From: Salticus scenicus
Lineage: Eukaryota; Arthropoda; Arachnida; Araneae; Salticidae
Length of the DNA: 64,000 bases
Reading direction: 5' to 3'
Assembly: GCA_963930645.1 (NCBI GenBank)
Contig: OZ005659.1
Span: forward strand, 159,372,534 to 159,436,533
Part shown: piece by piece, positions 45,480 to 56,423 of the stretch
Layout: each line of letters opens with the position of its first letter
How positions within the stretch are numbered: the first letter of the stretch is position 1
Notes under the pieces: model-generated
Seen by the model: the letters and a program-made list of their open reading frames with translations, nothing else
What the model was told of the DNA's origin: nothing
Database searches by the model: none
Translations under genes and position numbers: made by a program

Positions 45480-47010
45480 TATATATATATATATATATAT
45501 ATGTAATGTCTTATAATCCATGGTATTCCAAAAATAGGCTTCTAAATATAAAATAATGTATTTCAATTTCTTAACTACCCTTGGATGAAAACAAAATTCC
45601 ATTTTTACCTATATATTTGTAAAATTAGATTTTTCTTTTCCTTATTAATAATTTAGTCAATGTTTTTCATTCAAAAAAAAAAAAATAATAATAATAATAA
45701 TAAATAAATAAATAAATAAAAATGGACTAGTATTGACTTTTTTTTCTTTTTCGCATTTTTGTATAACATAGTATAGATATTAATATTTAATTAATATAAA
45801 GATAATAATCAAGTAAGATTGTGAAAACATGATTAGATATAAAAAAGTAATTTAATTTTTTTTCTATAAAGGCTATTTCTTACAATCTGCTATAAGGATT
45901 CGGCACCATTTATTCGTTTGGAGTTACCAAGTATTCATTGGGAATAAGAAAAATAAAACATGCTGCTTCATTGCGAAATTTATCTATAGTTGCTATCGAG
46001 GAATGCAATTTAATTATGTGTATTCATTAGTAAATAAAAACAATTGCTTATTATTCTACAGAAAAGAAAACACTTTCCCGTATAATGAGATATAATTTTA
46101 GTAAAAGTGATTATGAATTATCGAATGATTGTAACAATTAATTAATTAGAAATTCATAAATTAATTAATAAAATCGATTCTTTGAATCTATTTCTATCTT
46201 TTTCTCAGTCTGGTGCTTTTTTTCCATTAACAGAGCGTCACAATTACGCATATGTTGGTTTTTTTCTTCTGTATTAATAGTACATATATAATTAAATGCA
46301 TTTTTATTTATGAACGGAACAATATACCACAAATATAAGAAATTTTAAATTTAAAAGATTAATTTTGCACAGTACACCAAAATAAAAATGGAAAAATTAC
46401 TTATTCTATAAGACGGTTTTCGCTTTCATTCAAAGTTTTGATTACCAAACTAAAACATCCTAATAAAATATTCTAGGTTTCTAAAAATGACGTAATCAAT
46501 AACTTAAAATCCTCCAACTGTAGAATTTTACACTTTGTTAAATTATGCGTGCGTTAGGGGAAAAATGATAAGAAAAGAAAAAATATTTATTTTATCAAAA
46601 GCTTTTGAATATATAAAACAGTTTCTAAAAAACCGTAGAGTATTCTGTAATCAAATAAATAGCAAATAAAAATTTACGGGTAATTTATTTCTGATATTTC
46701 ATCATATACTAAAGGGCAATATATTAGAGAGAATTTTTTCAGGAGAAACTATTTAGATAATGGGAATTTGTTGAAAGAAATACCGTTAACAAAAAATGAG
46801 ATAACAACAAACAACTCGCCGTTTTCAGTTTATCTCATAAAATATAAAAATTAGATGTAACTTTAAAAGAAATAGAAAGATATATACCTGACGGTAATAT
46901 GAAATTCATGAATTATTATATTTTGTGTTCCAATTTATAAAGATTAGTTAAATTAGATATTTTACTTAATACTACATTTTTACTTCAATTTTTATAATAA
47001 AGAAAGTGTA
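45480..47010. other. AT-rich spacer with (TA)n and one dispersed repeat
   Basis: No gene. (TA)n directly follows the Helitron end (45480-45501), with (AAT)n/(TAAA)n near 45684-45718. The block at 46655-46790 matches 21405-21545. Confidence 0.6.
46655..46790 (+). repeat. Dispersed repeat, copy 2 (partner at 21405-21545)
   Basis: Ordered blocks shared with the partner are 'aataaatagcaaat', 'aaaatttacggg', 'atttctgatatttcatcata' and 'atttagataatgg'. Class unknown. Confidence 0.6.
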
Positions 47011-48157
47011 TGGGGAAACTGGGGCTAATAGAATATGTTTTATTTTTCTGTGAAAAATTTGATTTTTATAAAATTTCTAGATTTTTTTTTAAATATACAA
47101 CAACTTTAAATAGTTCTATAAAAGATTAGTGATAACTTAGTAAGTGCACATTTATTTAGTGCATATTTATTGCGGTCATTATACAAGATACAATATAATG
47201 CACAATTCTATTTTGTAATTATACTGTTTTTAATATTATGCTATTTTCGAATAGGGTTTCTCGTCCTGTGATGAGTCATGCAGAGATATACTACTGTCAC
47301 GATCTTCTACCTCACAGACATTTTGTTTTTAATTGGGGTTTTTTTTGGATTGATTTCTCCATATGTTTTACCAAGTGTTTTTCTTTTTTTTATAACTATA
47401 TTCAATTTCCTTTTTCTCTGATGCATTTGTGCGGATTCTACATTTTCTTTGCTTTCCACCAAATGTAGATGTTTTTTCTAGGGCTTTCGAATACGGCCAA
47501 TCTGTTTTAGGTGTAATTGGTTTTAATAATGATCTAGAACCATTTGTCACTTCTGATTCAAAATGCTTAAGTTAAGTGTTACCGATGGTGTAAATGACAC
47601 GATTACTTCAATTTCAGGATATAGATATTTTTTTGCAAATAAAATCAGAAAATCTTCAGTCACATACTTATTGCAATTTAATAAATAACTTTCAGTAATG
47701 CAAAACACAGTCATTAAATTCTTATGTGTAGAATCCATCTTAATCCTTTTGTAATATAATATTTAAAAATGGACACATTAAATTGGCCCTCTGCTCTAAT
47801 GAGACATATCACATTATCCCCCAACTGAAATGTGCCATTACTCCCATATCATTTTGAATTGTATTTAGCTTTAATGTTAATTAATTATTTATGACTGAAA
47901 AATAAGAATGATATCAAACTAACAACATTGAATAAAAACATTATCATCACGTGCAACACTGTCAAAACCAAACAAATTTAAGTGTTAATTTAAACAAATG
48001 TTTATTAAAGATCCAGAGAAATATTTTGCTTTTAACATGTTAATGTAAAAGAAAAAAAATCAATGCTTGTGTTTTTCTATTGTTGGTGGTTCATTGAAAA
48101 AGTTCTAAACAATTAACTCCCTTATTTTATGGGGTCTCATTATCGCCGACTCTCCCC
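47011..48157 (-). mobile_element. Probable pogo/Tigger-like transposon remnant
   Basis: Diverged inverted ends (TGGGGAAACTGGGGCTAATA; right end reads GGGGAGAGTCGGCGATAATG on the minus strand) flanked by TA on each side (47009-47010, 48158-48159). On the minus strand, 47240-47740 holds broken frames with PYSKALEKTSTFGGKQRKCR and TNASEKKEIE. These resemble the proline/lysine-rich C-terminal tail of pogo/Tigger DDE transposases (PFPKA-PRKT-GGRK-K). The catalytic core was not identified and the ends are worn, so the class is tentative. Confidence 0.4.
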
Positions 48158-48159
48158 TA

Positions 48160-49260
48160 TTACTTTTGACCAAACTCGTTAATTTTTAAAATTATTATTT
48201 TTACAAATGATTTCAATTTTCAGTAAAGGATAAGTTTAAAAAAAATAATAAATAAATAAAAAATCTGTTATTTTGTAGTGAATATTAATACTTCCCATAC
48301 TTCGGTTTGTATATGATTCCAAGTAGCCAGTTCATTTTTAATGATGGGATACCTCAGTCAGTTTTAATCATACTAGAGGAGATTTCTTCTTATGCTAGAA
48401 TATTAATATTTCTTTTACTTAAAATAATTTGGAAACCTGCAGACGGTATCAAAATTTAGATTTTTAAATTTTTACAAAACTGATTTTAAAGATTTTTTCA
48501 TGGTCTAAAATCATTAATGACTTTATTTAAAAAAAAATTGTTATTAAATGTATGTCTTTTTAATAAACGAATGTGAGAAAAAAAATGACACCGCAAAAAT
48601 CCCAGATTGAGACTAATCGTCCTCAGTCCTAATAAGAAAAAGAAAATACTGTTATGTAACTAAAAAGTACTGTTAAGTACGTTTAAAAAACATGTATCAA
48701 ATACACTTCTTGTCTGTTTCATAATGTGTAGATAAAGATTTAACGTTAGTGCACGCAGCACCATTCCCCTGGTGGTGAATTTTGGAACTTTATTATTTTT
48801 TTGGGGGGGGGCGTAAAATAATATCCGACGACCTCCTCTAAACTATTATCAATGGACAATTTGGCTACATTAGCTCGCCAATAACTTTTTAAAAATAAAA
48901 ACCATATAAATGTTCTTAAGGAATTGAAGAAAAAAAAATAAACAGATGTTGCGTTAGCTAAAGTTGTAACAATTTGCATAATGTAAGCAAAATGTTCACG
49001 CTAAAAAATATAATAACTTCTCACTATCTTTGTATCAAGCAGAGCTAATTCATTAATCTGGAATAAATTATAAATATTATCAAGTATGTAGCTAATGCAA
49101 AAAAAAAAAAAAAAAAAAAAAAAAACAAGTACACATTTACAAGCTAGTTAAAGTCTGCCCGAAAAATACAATTGAACTTTGTACTTCGAACTGAGAAAAA
49201 AAAAAAAGTAAGTAAAAAATTAAAAACAGAAAATCAATTGAGGTAGTGAATCAACGAATG
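48160..49260. other. AT-rich spacer with one dispersed repeat
   Basis: No gene. 48590-48680 shares 'cagattgagactaat', 'cctcagtccta' and 'gttatgta' with 51420-51500. G-run near 48803-48811 and poly(A) near 49100-49125. Confidence 0.55.
48590..48680 (+). repeat. Dispersed repeat pair member (partner 51420-51500)
   Basis: 'cgcaaaaat', 'cagattgagactaat', 'cctcagtccta', an A-rich stretch, then 'gttatgta' and 'acttt'/'actgtt' in the same order at both sites. Class unknown. Confidence 0.6.
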
Positions 49261-49261
49261 C

Positions 49262-49404
49262 TTTGCCAGCTTCGCTGGTCACTATATTTAAAGGGGACTA
49301 ATGTGCAAGTTGTACCTGACCGGACTAAAGTGAAAGTTGTACCTCAAGGAACTAATGTGAAAGTTGTACCTCACGGGACTAATATGCAAGTTGCACCGAA
49401 CGAA
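49262..49404 (-). mobile_element. Helitron-like 3' end (minus strand) with 27 bp minisatellite
   Basis: On the minus strand 'gaccagcgaagctggcaaagc' carries the hairpin CCAGC-GAA-GCTGG and resembles the 3' end of the Helitron at 45454-45479 ('gaccagcgaagcgggcagagc'). Next to it, four copies of a 27-base unit around 'actaatgtgaaagttgtacc' start at 49297, 49324, 49351 and 49378 with exact spacing. In one plus-strand frame the unit codes for the nine-residue repeat T-V-VVP-G. The frame is only 63 codons, so coding is unproven. Confidence 0.5.
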
Positions 49405-49608
49405 CAAACTATTTCTTTCAACGAAAATGCCTACTAACCCTGGACGATAGGTCTAATATATCGTATCATATTATATATCGTATTTATTGTAATATAACTC
49501 AATACTTATTTCGTTTCCTTCTTTGACTCGTTTTAATGCACATTTTTTATATGCATGAGCAGCCCCCGAAAAACAAAAACAAAAACATTAAATCATTAAA
49601 TTCATTTT

Positions 49609-50972
49609 ACTTTCTTCTATATGTAACATAGAGAAAGTATTGAATTCGCGAAAATTTTCGACCTCCGTTTTTTGACGGATCTACACGTTTTGGGATGTCC
49701 TGAACACGAATTGATAGTTTTTTAAAAATGTCCGTCTGTCTGTCTGTGTGTCTGTGTGTCTGTCTGTGGTTTCGTTTTTTCACCGTATCTCACGAACCAA
49801 TGAATGAAATTCAACCAAACTTGGTATATAGTTGTACCCTGGCGGGGCATTGTGCTGATTAGATTTGGGGATCAATAGCCCAGCAGGTGGCGCTGTGATC
49901 GTATTTTATGTAAATTTTTAACATGGCTGTATAGGGCAAATTTTCGTATTTTTCACCGTATCTCACGAACCAATGAATGAAGTTCAACCAAACTTGGTAT
50001 ATAGTTGGAACCTGACGGGGCATGGTGCTGATTAGATTTGGGGATCAATCGTCCAGCAGGTGGCGCTGTGATTGCAAAATTTCGTATTTTTCACCGTATC
50101 TTACGAACCGATGAATGAAATTGAACCAAACTTGGTGTATAGTTGGACCCTGACATGGAAAGGGTCTGAGTAGATTTTGGGATCAATCGCCCAGCAGATG
50201 GCGCTGTGATCGAATTTTATGTAAACTTTTAACATGGCAGTATAAGACAAAATTTCGTATAAATGTACATAATGAGCGTTATTTTAAACTTGTGATTGTA
50301 AAATTAATATGAATTATTGATAATAGTAGTAGTTAACTACGAAAAAAATTTTGTGCATGTGGGGCCCGGGGGGGGGGTAAATTTTCAAGATGGGTATCTT
50401 TCGAAAGATCTCGTCAATACCTTTAAAACGAATGGTTGAACTATAAATCTGTGACAATTTGAAACAAAGTTATTAATTTTTTTACTTTTAACAAAAAAAA
50501 AAAAAAAAACTTAGAATTTTTTTTTTTTTTTTTAACGAAATTTAACCAAACTTGGTATTTAGTTGGTCCCCGACATAAAGTGGTGCTGATTACATTTGGG
50601 GATCATTGGCTCAACAGGTGGCGCTGTGATCGCATTTTTTCTAAATATTTAACATGGCAGTATAGGACAAAATTTCGTATAAATGTACATAATGAGAGTT
50701 ATTTTTAACTTGTGATTGTAAAATTAGTATGAGTTATTCATAATAGTAATACTTAACTTGGAAAAAATTTCTGTGCATGTGGGGGCATCGCTTTCCCCCA
50801 TGGGGGGGAAGTACCCCCCGGGGTGGTAAACTTTCAAGATGGGTATCTTTCGAAAGATCTCGTCAATACCTTTAAAACGAATGGTTGAACTATAAATCTG
50901 TGATAATTTAAAACAAAGTTATCGATTTTTTTTACATTTAACAAAAAAAAAAAAAAAACTTAGAAAAAAATC

Positions 50973-51007
<35 letters not shown>

Positions 51008-51081
51008 TATATATTGTTACTGATTGAATATGTATATAGGAAAATATAGAAGAAAGTCTTGTGGTGGCCACAACACACTAG
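49609..51081 (+). mobile_element. Tandem-repeat element with subterminal inverted repeats and 3' hairpin (family 2)
   Basis: The 5' end ACTTTCTTCTAT (49609-49620) is exactly complemented at 51046-51057 (ATAGAAGAAAGT). The hairpin TTGTGG-TGG-CCACAA (51059-51073) and CACACTAG follow, then T5. A TCTG/TGTG microsatellite (about 49733-49766) is followed by units starting 'tttttcaccgtatctcacg' near 49778, 49948 and 50087, each with 'caaccaaacttggtatatag' and 'caggtggcgctgtgatcg'. A larger duplication follows: about 50110-50515 resembles about 50535-50945. The architecture equals family 1 but with different terminal and core sequence. No Rep/helicase is visible. Confidence 0.7.
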
Positions 51082-51290
51082 TTTTTACTTACTTTTATTT
51101 CATATTATTTCACGCGCACTTTTTATTTCCTAATTCAAAATTAATAAAAAAGAAACTTTTTCAATATCGCTTGTAACGATACTGATTATTATTGATTTTT
51201 TTTTTCTTTCAATAATAATAACAAAAAAAAAAAAAAAAAGATTTTGACGAAATTCTGGCAAAAGCAGAATTTAGTTTAGGACAAAGGATT

Positions 51291-51327
<37 letters not shown>

Positions 51328-51580
51328 CCTTTTTTCAAATTATAACATAGCATTCAAATTATTCAATTATATTTTCGATAAAGTTTAGATTTCGACAAAT
51401 GTCCAACTATCGAAATCGACAACGCAAAAATATCAGATTGAGACTAATAGGCCCTCAGTCCTAAAAAAAAAAGTGGTTATGTAGAAATAATACTTTTCTC
51501 CATTATATGAAATATGAACTGAAGCAAAAATATATTTATTTATTTTATTTATTTATTATTATTTTTAGTAGAGAAAAATT
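51082..51580. other. AT-rich spacer with poly(T)35 and a dispersed repeat
   Basis: No gene. Poly(T)35 at 51293-51327, A-run near 51223-51239, and at 51420-51500 the partner of the repeat at 48590-48680. Confidence 0.6.
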
Positions 51581-51585
51581 AATAT

Positions 51586-51720
51586 CACGGCACAACGGCC
51601 TAGTAGTTTGGTCCGTAAGGCGCTGCTTTTCAAATACCCAGGTCCAGGGTTCGTTCATGGTGCGTGAATGCATTTTTGAGACGTTCTGTTTTAAATATAT
51701 TGTGTATTTGCTCTGTTAAT
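51586..51720 (+). mobile_element. tRNA-derived SINE fragment
   Basis: The head reads 'cacggcacaacggcctagtag' with an A-box-like 'tagtagtttggtccgtaagg' and a B-box-like 'ccagggttcgttcatgg'. A non-tRNA body follows ('gcgtgaatgcatttttgaga'). The two ends of the head can pair in part (CACGGCAC / GTGCGTG), but the B box is off consensus and the anticodon arm is not tRNA-like. I favour SINE over tRNA gene. Confidence 0.55.
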
Positions 51721-52062
51721 TAATGTTATACTGATCAATCGAGACAAAAGCCATTAGAATTGTAGATCTGAAAGCTGCCAAATAAATACTAAAATATCAA
51801 ACGCTACTTCATATCTTATCAACCATCCTGGGTCAGAGTGTAAAGTCAGGTATGATCCCATATGAGAATATAATATCCAACATTTACTCAACCTAGAAAG
51901 AAATTGCTGTCAATCATGGAAAACATACAGAAAAGTAAATTGTGGAAAAAAAAATCTTAATTTATTTTAAAACAAACTTTAAAGAAATTACATAATAATA
52001 ACGCAAATTGTTTCACCAGAAAATATCTCGATTACCTTAATAACTGCATATATTTCTGTTTT

Positions 52063-52953
52063 ACTTCCCGAACGTACACATGTAAGGAAAGTATTGTAAT
52101 CCTGATTTGCGAAATGGGTTTTATATCTCGCATACTTCAAAAAACGGATGATTCTGAAATATTGCAAGATTATATTTGTAGCTGTCATTACATTTTATGG
52201 TACACCTAACACTTTGGCCTAACACGAGGCACTTTTTTAGAGATATCTAGGGTTTTATATAACGGACGTATGTGGGTCTGTATGTATGTATGTGTGGAAG
52301 TAAACATGATATCGCCTAAATGCTGTGTTTGAATAGCTAAAAGCTGGTACATAAGTTATAGTTCACAGTTCACAGTAGACCGGACTGCATTAATTTTGGT
52401 GAATCTAACACTTATAGATATTATACAGGGACACAAAGTATAATTCTTTATCATTACGGATTATCGGCTCAAATCACTTAAAGAGCAATAGCGTATAAAT
52501 TCCTTATTTGATTTACTGAAAATTTATTTACATGTTATAAGGCGCTATAACAGAAACTGTATAGATTTTGCTGAATCTAGCACTAATAGGTCTGTTACAG
52601 GGACACACCGAAAAATGATTTATCATTATGGCTTATCGATCAAAGGATTTAAAGTATGATAGCTTCAAAATACCTATTACTATTGAGTTCAATTTCATAT
52701 AAATGTTTTAGGTTACCATCGCACGAATTGTATAGATCTTGGTGAATATAGCACTTATAGATATTTACAATTAACAACGAAAAATTCTTTATCACTATGA
52801 CCTATCGGCTCAAAATATTTCAAATGCAATAGCGTTAAACGCTGTATTCGATTAAGCTTATTGATCTCATCGATTATATTTTCTTCATCTCTTTAATTTA
52901 ATTAGCCAACCATTAATAAATTAATATTTTGAAAGTCATGTGAAGTCACTCCT
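52063..52953 (+). mobile_element. Tandem-repeat element, family 1, copy 3 (worn)
   Basis: The 5' end ACTTCCCGAACG follows T4 and leads to 'ggaaagtattgtaatc', shared with the other copies. Monomers with 'tgaatctagcacttatag' and 'cagggacac' start near 52308, 52487, 52659 and 52829 (period 170-179). The 3' end has a worn inverted repeat ('ttttgaaagtc') and the short hairpin GTGA-AG-TCAC, then 'tcct'. The array length resembles copy 1, not copy 2. Confidence 0.65.
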
Positions 52954-53599
52954 ATTGTTTAATGAAATAATTTTTATTTCGAAAAATAATTAAAACGCTT
53001 TTGTCTTTGAACATAAGCCATTTGTTTTAAGCTGTTTACTACGCCTTGTGTTAAATACATGAATAAAAACTATAAGTTTACAGTACACGTTAATACTCGT
53101 AATTCGACCTATTAAAAATTTCAGAATTACACATTGTGGTTAAATTAATAACTAATTCAAAAAAAAAAAAAAAAAATTAAAATTTATATTTTTTCAGACG
53201 TTTTGTTAATATAATTAAAAAACAGTTAAATATTAAAAGAAATCCAAATTATTTATTTCGTAATATGTATTTCAAGAAATATTATTTTTGAGTCAAAATA
53301 TTTAGGACTTTTTATAGACAAAAGTATAAAATACCAAGTCACAGTGTCGTAAAATTTCTAACCATTTATCACCACAACTTATATTCTATATAGTTGATAA
53401 CAGTACCTAGTGTCAGACAGATCTGAGACGAAATACGATTTGAGATATTGTCATTGTATGTGAAAGCAAGCAAAAGCTTTGGAAAATTTATACAAATGAT
53501 ATTTTAGATTTATTTCGTGGACTGAGTTATAATATGAAAAGTTTATTTGGATAGAAGAAGTATTATTTTGATTTTGTGATTCTTATACTTCTATAGAAT

Positions 53600-53667
53600 A
53601 GCTAGGTAAATATAGAAGAATTCATATAGGTAAATATAGAAGAATGTCTTGTGGTGGCCACAACATG

Positions 53668-53668
<1 letters not shown>
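53600..53668 (+). mobile_element. 3' end fragment of family-2 tandem-repeat element
   Basis: 'aatatagaagaatgtcttg' and the hairpin TTGTGG-TGG-CCACAA are followed by 'catgccag' and a 31-base poly(T) (53673-53703). It matches the 3' end at 51046-51081. 'aggtaaatatagaagaat' is duplicated just upstream. Confidence 0.65.
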
Positions 53669-53704
<36 letters not shown>

Positions 53705-53974
53705 GCAATATAACGTAAAATATAATTAAACGTATTTTATACATATGTATATATATACATAATGAACCATTTAATTAAAGTTCTTCTAATTGTTTTTTAG
53801 TGCGTTTTAAAACAGTGGTGCTATTATGCTGTACTTCGCATGACTGAAACTATACCGTTGTAATTTAGGTATAATGAACATCTATCATGCAGAACTGTGC
53901 TAGCTAAAAATTCATTTAAAGTAGTTAAAATGAAATTTAAAACTTTTAGTTCATAATGATGCATTGACTAAGTA

Positions 53975-54187
53975 CAGTCGGTAACAAAAGTGTCCGAACA
54001 CTAGCAAAAATTCCTATGTAAAAAAAGTACACTTCATACGGTTTTGTTAAATAAATCCTTATCGAATCCTGTTTTCACACTGACTAAGGACATGATTCGA
54101 CAAGGATTTATTTAACAAAACCGTATGAAGTGTACTTTTTTCATATAGGAATTTTTCCAAGTGTTCGGACACTTTTGTTACCGACTG
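53975..54187. mobile_element. Palindromic TA MITE, full copy (213 bp)
   Basis: It is bounded by CAGTCGGTAACAAAAGTGTC and its complement, with TA at 53973-53974 and 54188-54189. The two arms share private changes ('cttcatacggttttg' and 'caaaaccgtatgaag'), so they have stayed matched to each other while differing from other copies. Confidence 0.9.
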
Positions 54188-54189
54188 TA

Positions 54190-54526
54190 TATTATATAAT
54201 TATTATGAAAAACTACGATAAAATTACGACTAATATACCAGTAAGATGATTCACCTACGATGCGTTATTTATATAATCTAGGAGAAATTTCCGCCAAAAA
54301 CATGAGAAGTATAGTAAAATAAAATATTTTTAATTTTACAAACGAATTAATAATTATTAATGTTTTATTTTAATAAATTTTTACTCAATTATTAGATGAT
54401 TTAAATTTGTTTGAATGTCTAATATCTATTAAATTTTTGGAATCGAGTGGAACCATACCATAATTTATTTATTAAGTGTTAACAAATAACACTATATAAT
54501 TTATATATTTTACATAGTGTTTGAAC

Positions 54527-54563
<37 letters not shown>

Positions 54564-54960
54564 TTTCGAAAAAAAATATATATATATATTTTTTTTAATT
54601 TGCCGTATATATTAGTTGATACAAATAAACATTAGGAAATAATAATTTATATTCATACAAAATAAGGGCGATATTTAAACTATAGGACATCTATACACTG
54701 AAAAATCCTTTTATTATAAACCACCTGTTCCATTTGTAATTGGACTATCTTTCGCACTTAAAAACCGCCCATATCCGTATAAGCATTGACTCACAAGTTG
54801 CAGGTAAGTTATAAGATATAAGGTACCATGAACTCGCCAACTAGTCTATAATTCCAACACTTTGCGTGGTAGTAGCCTGGAGCACAAATTCTATTTTTTT
54901 TTTTTTAGCCGTAACCACAAACATTCTATTTAATTCTTGTTAAGTGAGATCGAAGGCCAA
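54190..54960. other. AT-rich spacer with poly(T)31
   Basis: No gene. Poly(T) at 54529-54559. From about 54700 the composition is less extreme and may belong to the adjoining Tc1-like remnant. Confidence 0.5.
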
Positions 54961-55440
54961 AATAAATTTTAAATTTTCCAGAATGTCCCTCAGATTAGTC
55001 ATGACGATTTGGCTCTTGTGACATGTGCATTACCGTGTTCATGAACACCAGCACCAACATGGAACTCTATTGACTTGGAGGGGTGTACCTGGTTTGCAAA
55101 ATGAACTGAATACCGCTCATACATGAGGTATCTTTCTATAAAAATGAAGGGTCCTAATGTATTCCATAACAAACATCTCAACAACCATTAAAATGCTATC
55201 ACCGCCTTATATCCGACGAACTGTCCACCGGGGGCCAGGGATTCTGCTGGAAATTGGCATATTAGAAATCGGCAGTCAATGTAATTGATCAATAAATGTG
55301 ACTCATCTGGACAGGTGACTATTTTTCTGTCACTGTGTACAACGATGCCCGTCAGTGCAGGGACGAGAAACATGCGCAGTAGTCTACTAACTACTGTGTA
55401 TTGAGACATACCGTATAAGTATTCACTATTTATCTACAAA
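54960..55440 (-). pseudogene. Tc1-like transposase pseudogene fragment
   Basis: On the minus strand, TCPDESHLLINYIDCRFLI matches the first DDE block (family FTDESRF). QFPAESLAPGGQFVGYKA follows, then after a frame break near 55188, WNTLGPFIFIERYL and HVGAGVHEHGNAHVTRAK, which corresponds to the QQDNAP-H-A block holding the second catalytic Asp (here lost). The third Asp/Glu region and the N-terminal DNA-binding part were not found. This is a different lineage from the Tc1 elements at 15635 and 56424. Confidence 0.6.
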
Positions 55441-55489
55441 CTACTAACCGGAAACGTGTCCTTACACTATTCATACACCACTTTCGATA

Positions 55490-55522
<33 letters not shown>

Positions 55523-55786
55523 GTCTTTCTTTCCGCTCTTTCGAGCACACGAAGTCTTGCAGTCCTATATAAAAAGGAAATGCCTCCAGGGATGGAGAAC
55601 ATCTTAATATGTGAAGAACTGCAGTTCTAAAGGTGCTCGCCATTTATGTTAATACTTTCCTGATGCAAAATGAAATTAGGCGAAATAACAAGTAAAACCC
55701 GTGTGGGCGAGTGTGTAAAAAAGTCATCCATAGTTTTTGTGCTGTAGTGTAAAAGGTCTCCTCATAGTGCATCCTATATAAGGCTA
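55441..55786. other. Unassigned sequence with poly(T)
   Basis: Poly(T) at about 55492-55520, then moderately GC-balanced sequence ('cacgaagtcttgcagtcc', 'ggaaatgcctccagggatgg'). No coding signature or boundary recognised. Confidence 0.4.
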
Positions 55787-55998
55787 AAGTCGGTAACAAA
55801 AGACTCCGAGCACTAGCAAAAATTAGTATGTAAAAGAAGTACACTTAATACAGTTTTGTTAAATAAATCCTTGTCGAATCCAGTTTTTCGACTGACTAAG
55901 AACAGGATTTGACAAGGATTTATTTAACAAAACTGTATTAAGTGTACTTTTTTATATAGGAATTTCTGCTAGTGTTCTGAGACTTTTGTTACCGACTG
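55787..55998. mobile_element. Palindromic TA MITE, full copy (212 bp)
   Basis: It starts AAGTCGGTAACAAAAG (first C changed to A) after TA and ends CCGACTG before TA (55999-56000). The arms and central hairpin are as in the copies at 25347 and 53975. Confidence 0.9.
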
Positions 55999-56423
55999 TA
56001 CATCTATTACAGATTTCGTCCATTTCATGTAGTCTACATTCCATAAGTACTCACAAAATTTCCACGCAAGTTGTCCGTTTAAATGGTCTGAACACACCGT
56101 TTATAAAAAGGGTTCAATTCTCAAGTGCCGCGGGTTTTGTTCTCAAGCGCCCGATTAATAACGATTCAACTTTTAGAGAAAAATGATAAATCAGCTGCGT
56201 TTTCTCATTATGCCTCTAAACTGTCTACGTGTGAAAGGACATTACGTGGGCTCATTACACACTACAAATCACTACCCCTTAGTTTTGTATTTGTTCTAGC
56301 TTATTGCTCTAGCATATGGGATAGTCATAATTTAATAGATCTTCGGTGTATATGGGCACTCTTATCGTTTTCTTTATTGTTAATTCTGGTAACATTCGTT
56401 AATATTTAAATAAGAAAATCATA
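55999..56423. other. Unassigned interval between MITE and Tc1 element
   Basis: No recognisable product. The overlapping short open frames have no family signature, and their composition suggests chance. Confidence 0.4.
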
